Positions 58,360 to 64,000 of a stretch of 64,000 bases of DNA are shown piece by piece (the first letter of the stretch is position 1; each line of letters starts with the position of its first letter). The stretch is from positions 248,001-312,000 of the forward strand of contig JAGPYM010000027.1 of assembly GCA_020736575.1 (NCBI GenBank), written 5' to 3'. This DNA is from Thelonectria olida (lineage: Eukaryota; Ascomycota; Sordariomycetes; Hypocreales; Nectriaceae). A program made the position numbers and the translations under genes. The notes under the pieces were generated by a model. It was not told where the DNA came from and searched no databases. It saw only the letters and a program-made list of their open reading frames with translations.

Positions 58360-60742
58360 ATGGCGCCCATTGCACTCTCCGAGGCCAACGAGCTTCCCGT
58401 TGCCGTCCCCAGCGAGATCAAGCAGATCCAGAATGAGGATTCCGAGACGATTGATCTGGTGCTGCGCCAGTTCCGCTGCTTGATTGCCGATCTATGCCAG
58501 CAGTTCAAGGGCGGCCACCCAGGGTATGTCAACACCACACTGACATCACAAATATACATATGCTATGACAAGAAATAGTACTGACATACTCCCTTTAGAG
58601 GCGCCATGGGAATGGCCGCCATCGGCGTCGCCCTCTGGAAGTACGTCATGAAGTACTCTCCCCAGAACCCCTCCTACTTCAACCGTGATCGCTTCGTCCT
58701 CTCCAACGGCCACACCTGTCTCTTCCAGTACACCTTCCTCCACCTCGCCGGCTACAAGCACATGACCTTTGACCAGCTCAAGTCCTACCACTCGGCCCGC
58801 TACGACTCCTTTGCCCCCGGCCACCCCGAGATCGAGCATGAGGGCGTCGAGGTCACCACCGGTCCCCTCGGCCAGGGCATCGCAAACGCCGTCGGCCTCG
58901 CCATGGCCACAAAGCACCTGGCCGCCACCTATAACAAGCCCGGCTTCGACCTCGTCAACAACACCACCTTTTGCATGATCGGCGACGCCTGTCTCCAGGA
59001 GGGCGTCGCCATGGAGGCCATCCAGCTCGCCGGCCACTGGAAGCTCAACAACCTCGTCGTCACCTACGACAACAACCAGGTCACCTGCGACGGCAGCGTC
59101 GACCTCTGCAACACCGAGGACGTCAACGCAAAGATGCGCGCCTGCGGCTGGCAGGTTATTGACGTCGAGGATGGCTGCTACGACGTCGAGGGCCTCGTCA
59201 AGGCCCTCCTCCAGGCAAAGGCCAGCACCGACAAGCCCACCTTCATCAACGTGCGCACCGTCATCGGCGTCGGCAGCCACGTCGCCGGCGAGGCCCAGGC
59301 CCACGGCGCCGCGTTTGGCCCCGACGGCGTGCGCGGCGTCAAGGAGTTCTTCGGCCGCAGCCCGGATGAGAGCTTCGTCGTCTCCGACGAGGTGTACGGC
59401 TACTTCCGCGACATCAAGACGCGCGGCGAGAGGCTCGAGGAGGACTGGAACAGCCTCGTCGCCGCGTACGCCAAGGAGTACCCCGAGCTGCACGAGGAGT
59501 TTGTCAAGCGCGTGGAGGGCAAGTTCACGGGAGACTGGCGAAGCGTCATCCCCGCCAAGGAGACGTTCCCTACTGCGCCGACGGCTTCGCGAAAGTCTGC
59601 AGGAATCATCTGCAACCCCCTGGCGGCCAAGCTGAACAACTTCATGGTCGGCACTGCCGATTTGTCTCCCTCTGTCAACATGATCTGGAAGGACAAGGTT
59701 GACTTTCAGCACGTAAGTCTTTCGCACCGAAGCTCTCCTGTCCGTATCAATGGAAGCCGAGTCGGTAACTAACATGAATCAACAGCCTGACCTCAAGACG
59801 ACGTGCGGCATCAACGGCAACTACTCTGGTCGATACATCCACTGGGGTATCCGCGAGCATGCCATGGCCTCCATCTCCAACGGCCTCGCTGCCTTTGGCA
59901 AGGGCACCATTCTCCCCGTCACCTCGAGTTTCTTCATGTTCTACATCGTAAGCTCTCCCCCTATACACATCTGCATATCCCAACTGACCAACACCTCGCA
60001 GTACGCCGCCCCCGGCGTCCGCATGGGCGCCCTCCAACACCTCCAAGCCATCCACATCGCCACCCACGACTCCATCGGCACCGGCGAAGACGGCCCAACC
60101 CACCAGCCCATCGCCCTCCCCTCGCTCTACCGCGCCATGCCCAACCTCCTCTACATCCGCCCCTGCGACACCGAGGAAACCGCCGGCGCCTTCATCTCCG
60201 CCCTCGAGGCCACAGACTCCCCGTCCATCATCTCCCTCTCCCGCCAGAACCTCGAGCAGTACCCCCAGCACTCGTCCCGCGACGGCGCCCAGCGTGGCGC
60301 CTACGTCTTCGTCGACGAGCCCAACGCAGACGTCACCCTCATCGGCGTCGGCGCCGAAATGGTCTTTGCCGTCAAGACCCGCGAGCTTCTCAAGGAAAAG
60401 TACGGCATCACCGCGCGTATCGTCTCCTTCCCCTGCCAGCGCCTCTTCGACGCCCAGCCCATCGAGTACAAGCGCGAGGTTCTGCAGTACCGTAGCAACG
60501 CGCCGCGCGTCGTGATCGAGGCCTACGCCGTCAACGGCTGGGAGCGCTACGCCGACGCTGGCTTCTCCATGTCGTCGTTTGGCAAGTCGCTTCCCGGCAA
60601 GGACGCCTACAAGTACTTTGGTTTCGACGAGAACGTTATCGCCCCTGAGGTTGCCAAGCTGGTCGAGGAGGTCAAGCAGCAGGGCGTTGAGAGCCTACGC
60701 GGCGAGTTCAGGGACCTAAATCCTGTGAAGCACGAGCATTAG
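58360..60742 (+). CDS. Transketolase of the dihydroxyacetone synthase type
   Basis: Predicted 726-aa thiamine-diphosphate enzyme; exons 58360-58523, 58599-59712, 59786-59947, 60002-60742, all in phase. The N-terminal GGHPGGAMGMAAIGVALWKY, NRDRFVLSNGHTCLFQY, EVTTGPLGQGI and the ThDP-binding GDACLQEG..NNLVVTYDNNQ resemble methylotrophic-yeast dihydroxyacetone synthase (formaldehyde transketolase) more than housekeeping transketolase, judged from remembered family patterns. The Pyr domain has the catalytic Glu in WGIREHAMASISNGLAAFG and DSIGTGEDGPTHQP; the C-terminal domain has SFPCQRLFDAQ and VIEAYAVNGWERYA. DHA synthase moves a two-carbon unit from xylulose 5-phosphate to formaldehyde, making dihydroxyacetone and glyceraldehyde 3-phosphate. 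The protein ends KHEH, without a clear peroxisomal PTS1, unlike the yeast enzyme. An ordinary transketolase role cannot be excluded. Confidence 0.88.
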
Positions 60743-61504
60743 AGAGGATGCGCTAGGCACGACAAAAGATTTATAGACGAGTTCACGCTTTGGAGTTGGA
60801 TGTAATACGGATGGCATGTCACGATAAGACGGATACATGGGATAAATGAAGAATATTGAATAAACTGACAATGGCATGATGGGAGTGCTTTGGTCTCGTA
60901 CTATTCTCATAAACTTTCCAAACTCCTATCCAAAACTTCCTTGGGTAGCACAGTAAGGCAACGCAGTTGCAGGCGCCAGAACTAACATGACTGCCTTTGT
61001 GTCCTCCTAAGGTCCAGAACAACTTCGGTAACCACGACCAACATCTGCCAATCCACCATGTTCAAGGACTACCAGGGTATGGCACTGCGAAGTGTGCGCT
61101 CTTCCCAGGCTGCATCCACGCCATACTCCCTAGTCCTCATAGTCCTCCCACAAGGGATGTTCGGGTCTTTCTAGCATGACTCGTTTGCAAGAGTCCAGCA
61201 GACGTAGTCCGTTGTTGAAGCGGAGTATAATGCGGTGGATGTATGCCATATACCCGAGAACCACAGTAGGTGTATGCCAGTGTGTAGGGATGACATTTCG
61301 AGGGGCTCTTCTTGGTGCTGCTACTAGTGCTCCATCATGTTTGTCTTTTGAGAACTCAGGTCAGCTTCACCTGAAAGTTCTAAATGGGATGTAACACAAT
61401 CATGCAGTTGCAACAAAAAAACCGTCAAAGTGTATTACTTGGAAACAGCAATCATTTATGAACGTACCACAGTATTGGCCGTTGCCCAAACCGTACAAAG
61501 AATG
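60743..61504. other. Intergenic, no supported gene
   Basis: About 760 bp after the transketolase. No convincing coding content. Confidence 0.5.
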
Positions 61505-61810
61505 TCAGCTGTATGGCATGCCTCTGGTGTCGGATAGTACAATCCCGCATAGAGTTTCGAAGGCGCCGAACTTCTCGCGGATGTTGTCTTGTAGTTCGTC
61601 TCCGAAGAGGGATGCTGTAGCATCAAGGAATCTCTGTACCGAAGTCACATACCCTCTTCCTGTTCTGAGGATGTTATGGACAGTTTCGCTGAGCTTGGCT
61701 GTGCGAATACCGATGCCAGCTAGGCCTGGGAGTGTAAAGGCGTGGCCACGCCTGAAGTCACCTGCTGGTGCTTGAGTCCTCTCGTAGGCGTCGAATTCTT
61801 TTTCCGCCAT
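61505..61810 (-). CDS. Small unknown open frame, possibly the 3' part of the neighbouring gene
   Basis: An open frame of 101 residues starting MAEKEFDAYERTQAPAGDFRRGHAFTLPG with amphipathic helical content (TAKLSETVHNILRTGRGYVTSVQRFLDATASLFGDELQDNIREKF). The composition is protein-like, unlike the chance frames around it. It lies about 110 bp downstream of the stop of the 62685-61921 frame on the same strand, so it may be a small gene or a further exon of it; I found no donor/acceptor pair that clearly joins them. No family is recognised. Confidence 0.4.
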   Translation of the reverse strand: MAEKEFDAYERTQAPAGDFRRGHAFTLPGLAGIGIRTAKLSETVHNILRTGRGYVTSVQRFLDATASLFGDELQDNIREKFGAFETLCGIVLSDTRGMPYS

Positions 61811-61920
61811 GGCATAGGCGATGGGGGCGATTGGGGGGGGCTTGGGGGTGAGGCCGTCCTCTCGTTGCTTTTCGTGCTCTCTTGTTTTGCCATGTTTTCG
61901 GCAAATCCAACGATGATAAC

Positions 61921-62685
61921 TTATCGCCAGCGACGCGAACTCAGCAGGCGACCTGGCGGCAGAGACGCCCAGCCTTCTTTGAGCAGCTCGCCCATCAACC
62001 CAGCTTGCCTGCCTATAGAGCCTGAGAGCCCTTTGGCTGTCGCAATAGCACTTGTCCCGGCCCCGACTGTTGGCTTTACCAAGTATTCGCCGATTTGGTT
62101 CCTCACAGTATCCCCATCTGCCACGGCTTTCATCATAGAGCTGGATCCGGAGACAACTGCGCCGGGGATCCCCCTAACCCTCTCTACCACCTTCTTGAGC
62201 TTCGTGGTTCGCGGCTGAGGCTCGTCGTTGTCTACTCCAGGCACGGGAAGTATCAATGGTGGCGTCCTCTCGTCATCTGACAGGTCATTGTCTTCAGGAG
62301 ACGAATTGACATCAACCATGGCTCTGTCATCAAACTTGAATGGCATTTTGTTGTTGGTACCGTTGGTGGCGGACGGCACCGTGGAAGTTGCAGCGCCGGT
62401 GATGATGGCGCCTTTATCGGTTGGGAATACCCAATCCCCACAGTTGAGATCAAGAATCTCTTTGTCTCCATCGTCGCAGAGAGAACCGTCTTCGGAGGCA
62501 TCGAGTTGATCAGGGTTGCACGCCGGTACGACGGCGCCCGGGTAGCTTGGTGGAAAGCTAAAGGTGCTTTCGCCCGACCCCCAGGAATTGGCCCGCAAGT
62601 ATTTGGTTGAGACGAGGTCGTCGTCTATATCTTTGGTGCGAGTCGCCGCTCCTGGCGCCTGCTTGGGTGTAGTTTGACCCGCCAT
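61921..62685 (-). CDS. Unknown fungal protein, Asp/Ser/Pro-rich
   Basis: Open frame of 254 residues with ATG at 62685. The N-terminal two thirds are acidic and probably disordered (several Asp/Asn-rich stretches, e.g. DASEDGSLCDDGDKEILDLN). The C-terminal third is Gly/Ala/Val-rich and helical-looking (VRGIPGAVVSGSSSMMKAVADGD and GAGTSAIATAKGLSGSIGRQAG), which recalls Ala/Gly helical repeats seen in stress or senescence-type proteins, without a firm match. The frame ends in Arg-rich SSRRWR, which may be read-through into an intron if the gene continues into the 61810-61505 frame. A C/T-rich upstream stretch suits a promoter. Confidence 0.5.
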   Translation of the reverse strand: MAGQTTPKQAPGAATRTKDIDDDLVSTKYLRANSWGSGESTFSFPPSYPGAVVPACNPDQLDASEDGSLCDDGDKEILDLNCGDWVFPTDKGAIITGAATSTVPSATNGTNNKMPFKFDDRAMVDVNSSPEDNDLSDDERTPPLILPVPGVDNDEPQPRTTKLKKVVERVRGIPGAVVSGSSSMMKAVADGDTVRNQIGEYLVKPTVGAGTSAIATAKGLSGSIGRQAGLMGELLKEGWASLPPGRLLSSRRWR

Positions 62686-64000
62686 TGTAATGTGAGCTCG
62701 TCTGGCCTAGGCAAATGTTCTTGTACCACGATAGCGAGAGACTGAGGTCTTGAGGTAAGGAGAAGGTAATAGTCGAGGTGAAAAGGATGAAGTAGAATAG
62801 GGATAGAGGATCTGCTCGATGGAATTAAAAAGTAAATGAGAGGGTGTGTTCTAGGATTGTGAAGAACGGACGACAAGGGGGTTATATGCCCACCTCAGTT
62901 GAGTTAGAGGGTAGGTTCATGTCTAAGTCTTCCTTCCGTGAAGCATATTGACAAAGTGTAAACATGACAGTCATTCCTTCTCTGCAGGAGATCTCACACT
63001 CTATTAACGTTATGCTTTTCAAAGTGATGGCCTATTCCGCCGCTCGCAACTCACCTTCAACCACGGCATGACGGGGGTTGCCTTTCCTCATGACTACTTT
63101 CAAGGATCCGGTGTAAGGTCAAAGACGTGAGGCTACATGAGGGTAGAAAGCGTAACAGAAGGGCGTAAAAGCTACGAGCACTACACGTCAGAAGATCCAA
63201 GGACTACTGGCACAGCCCAAGGCGTGACGCCTAGCTCTGAATTGTGGATGGTTGTTAATGCTAGAGTACTGTGTTTGTACAAAGGTGTGAGTGTTAATCA
63301 CAGAAATTTATACGGTGCAATCATTTTCTGGGGACGAAAGCTATTGGATTCCCATCAAATTCGGACCTTCTTTCGTCCTCGTTCAAGTTTGATGAGCGCG
63401 GTCAGGCCATTGCGTCTACCGTTTACATCATGACCACCTACTCGTGAATGTGGTGGATCGTAGCCTCCGAGACAAGAGTGAATGAAGAAGCAACGAGGAG
63501 GTTGCGAAAGAACCTACCTACCTAACTTACTCAACCAGGGAGAAACTTTCTTCGACGACACCTTCTTATGGATGAAGTCCTACAGGGCAGGTTACCAAAC
63601 CTTCCAAGCAGACTGGGCTAGGTAATGTAGGTTATCTTACCAACCTAGTTGCCATGGTTCTCCTTCAGTCATCCCATGCCCCGCAACGCTCCTGATTCAA
63701 TGTATTCTCGCTGCAGCCTTCCTTCGATCCTGAGTGTGCAACTCAAGCCCCGTGTTTTTGATCATGCGCACCCTCAAGGCCGTGGAAGTTGGAACGACAC
63801 TGTTCTTGTCAACCCCCAACAATGTTGTGACGCTTGATTTAAAACCCGGCATCAAAGCTATATGATCCAGTGGGATTTATTAACGCATGTTTTACGAGCG
63901 AGGGACCGCTGTTCATTGTCTCATCCGTCTTCTCTCTGCAAGCCTCCTCAGAACCTTTGTCCTTGACAAGGAAAGTGTTTACCGTCACTCTTCAAAGGAG
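62686..64000. other. Intergenic to window end, no supported gene
   Basis: About 1.3 kb containing only short frames of no recognisable content. Short CCTACCTA/AGGTAGG-type words recur around 63.5-63.65 kb. Confidence 0.45.

Noticed and set aside
58546..59775. 409-aa minus-strand open frame antisense to the transketolase
   Set aside because: Same effect: strong third-position C in the true gene removes stops on the other strand.

Overview
This is a nuclear segment of a filamentous ascomycete, most likely a Sordariomycete. The signs are short GT..AG introns of about 50-70 nt with CTAAC/CTGAY-type branch sites, Zn2Cys6, DUF-rich and AAA protein families typical of Pezizomycotina, long intergenic regions and C-rich third codon positions. 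There are no bacterial operons, CRISPR arrays or intact transposons. Eighteen protein-coding loci, one tRNA gene and one transporter relic can be supported; exon boundaries below were placed by hand from splice signals plus reading-frame continuity.

Layout. 1-7.4 kb: no convincing gene. 7.4-9.5 kb (-): three-exon MFS transporter. 9.5-15.7 kb: gene-poor. 15.7-16.6 kb (+): membrane-anchored sulfotransferase-like P-loop protein. 18.2-20.8 kb (-): nine-exon Trk potassium transporter. 22.0-24.4 kb (+): multi-AT-hook chromatin protein. 24.8-27.0 kb (-): large AAA+ ATPase. 28.6 kb (+): tRNA-Phe(GAA) whose D-loop is interrupted by a 54-nt intron that looks spliceosomal. 29.3-29.6 kb (-): broken MFS sugar-transporter relic. 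30.2-32.0 kb (+): type I sulfatase. 33.0-34.6 kb (+): RRM protein. 35.5-36.7 kb (-): unknown fungal protein. 37.5-39.1 kb (+): SRPK-like kinase with a damaged exon 1/2 junction. 40.4-41.5 kb (-): unknown membrane protein. 42.5-44.6 kb (-): Zn2Cys6 regulator. 45.2-47.3 kb (-): dihydroxyacetone kinase. 48.6-50.3 kb (+): sugar transporter. 50.4-51.7 kb (-): ADP-ribosylglycohydrolase. 52.4-53.3 kb (-): SDR. 54.1-57.1 kb (+): argininosuccinate synthase in about 25 exons. 58.4-60.7 kb (+): dihydroxyacetone-synthase-type transketolase. 61.5-62.7 kb (-): unknown protein(s).

Two themes stand out. First, splicing: the tRNA-Phe gene carries an intron with a GTGAGT donor, CTAAC branch site and CTACAG acceptor at a non-canonical position, and the argininosuccinate synthase gene is split by about 24 introns, with an 11-nt microexon and one intron lacking a normal donor at the expected place. 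Second, metabolism: a Zn2Cys6 regulator, dihydroxyacetone kinase, a sugar permease, a polyol-dehydrogenase-like SDR and a dihydroxyacetone-synthase-like transketolase lie within 18 kb. This would fit a dihydroxyacetone or xylulose-monophosphate type module, but the grouping is loose, is interrupted by unrelated genes, and is only an inference.
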